A DNA stretch of 64,000 nt from NCBI RefSeq assembly GCF_024793895.1, contig NZ_JANUSB010000009.1:124001-188000 (forward strand), written 5' to 3'. This DNA is from Serratia sp. AKBS12 (lineage in GTDB: Bacteria > Pseudomonadota > Gammaproteobacteria > Enterobacterales > Enterobacteriaceae). The notes under the pieces were generated by a model. The model searched no databases and had not been told where the DNA came from. It saw only the letters and a list, made by a program, of their open reading frames with translations. The translations under genes were made by a program, and so were the position numbers. This document shows, one piece after another, positions 63,470 through 64,000 of this stretch. Position 1 is the first letter of the stretch; the number at the start of each line of letters is the position of its first letter.

Positions 63470-64000
63470 TTACAGCATCATTGCCAGCCGGGTGCCCTGA
63501 TCGATCGCCCGTCGGGCATCCAGTTCTGCGGCCACGTCGGCGCCGCCAATCAAATGCACGGTTTTCCCCAATGCCAGCAGTGGCTGTTGCAGTTCTCTGC
63601 GCGGCTCCTGCCCGGCACAGATCACAATGGTGTCCACCGGCAGACAGCTGGCCCGATCGGCGCGTTCAATGTGCAGACCTTCATCATCAATACGTTGATA
63701 ATTGACGCTGTTGAGCATCTTCACGCCGCGCATCGCCAGGCTGGCGCGATGGATCCAGCCGGTGGTTTTCCCCAGTCCATCGCCCACTTTGCTGGTTTTA
63801 CGCTGCAGCAGGAAAATCTGCCGCGGCGCGGGTGGCACCTGGGGGCCGTCCGCGGCCAGCCCGCCGCGCTGATTGAGCTGTGAATCAATGCCCCATTCGC
63901 GATTGAACGCCTCGCGATCCAGGCTGCTGGCCTCGCCGTGCTGGCTCAGGTATTCGGCGGTGTCGAAGCCGATGCCGCCGGCACCGATAATCGCCACCCG
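63470..64000 (-). CDS. fadH: 2,4-dienoyl-CoA reductase FadH (C-terminal part)
   Basis: Only the last 176 or so codons are inside the window; the gene continues past 64000. Visible are the second dinucleotide-binding motif AIIGAGGIGFDTAEYL, KTSKVGDGLGKTTGWIHRASL, and the end motif VHLIGGADVAAELDARRAIDQGTRLA. NADPH-dependent flavoenzyme with FMN, FAD and a 4Fe-4S cluster in the family, reducing dienoyl-CoA during breakdown of unsaturated fatty acids. Confidence 0.95.
   Translation of the reverse strand, partial: RVAIIGAGGIGFDTAEYLSQHGEASSLDREAFNREWGIDSQLNQRGGLAADGPQVPPAPRQIFLLQRKTSKVGDGLGKTTGWIHRASLAMRGVKMLNSVNYQRIDDEGLHIERADRASCLPVDTIVICAGQEPRRELQQPLLALGKTVHLIGGADVAAELDARRAIDQGTRLAMML

Overview
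The window reads as chromosomal core of a gammaproteobacterium of order Enterobacterales, most like Serratia or a close Yersiniaceae relative. Protein sequences are near-identical in length and motif to E. coli counterparts (MurA 419 aa with Cys115, RplM 142, RpsI 130, RapZ 284, HPF 95), while gene order departs from E. coli in several places (murA facing degS, gltBD next to sspB, rnpB beside yhaK). The genus call is inference from order and content. There is no phage, insertion sequence, CRISPR array, rRNA or tRNA in view.

Left end (1-6029): a catabolic operon whose start lies outside the window. It encodes an amidohydrolase/deacetylase (partial), a DgaE-type PLP ammonia-lyase, a DgaF-type KDGP aldolase, an exported beta-propeller lactonase and a PRD/EIIB/EIIA PTS-responsive regulator. 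The likely theme is use of an (acylated) amino-sugar acid. This is the least described biology here.

6081-19707: the ptsO-rapZ-ptsN-hpf-rpoN-lptB-lptA-lptC-kdsC-kdsD-yrbG block on the minus strand (nitrogen PTS, sigma-54, LPS transport, Kdo synthesis), divergent from mlaFEDCB-ibaG-murA on the plus strand (outer-membrane lipid asymmetry, Fe-S helper, peptidoglycan precursor). A TTGACC/TAAAAC promoter-like pair with an 18-bp dyad lies between the two blocks.

19772-33673: degS and degQ proteases, zapG, zapE, rplM-rpsI, sspA-sspB and gltB-gltD (GOGAT). 33674-43710: yhcC, arcB, the small RNA ArcZ encoded antisense at the 3' end of arcB, elbB, mtgA, dolP, diaA, yraN, lpoA, rsmI and the RNase P RNA gene rnpB with a clear promoter and terminator.

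43757-50677: yhaK/yhaJ, yqjG, yqjF, yqjK-yqjE-yqjD, yqjC, mzrA-yqjA and an orphan exported protein. 50866-56908: the hexuronate genes exuR, exuT, uxaC, uxaA plus ygjV. Three related inverted-repeat sites upstream of exuR and between exuT and uxaC probably form the ExuR regulon. 56905-64000: sstT, alx with its yybP-ykoY (Mn/pH) riboswitch and an attenuator-like terminator, a GATase, ygjR, ygjP, rlmG, an unusual 181-bp hairpin module, and the 3' part of fadH.

All functions are assigned by recognised family resemblance and motifs read by eye; no database search was run.
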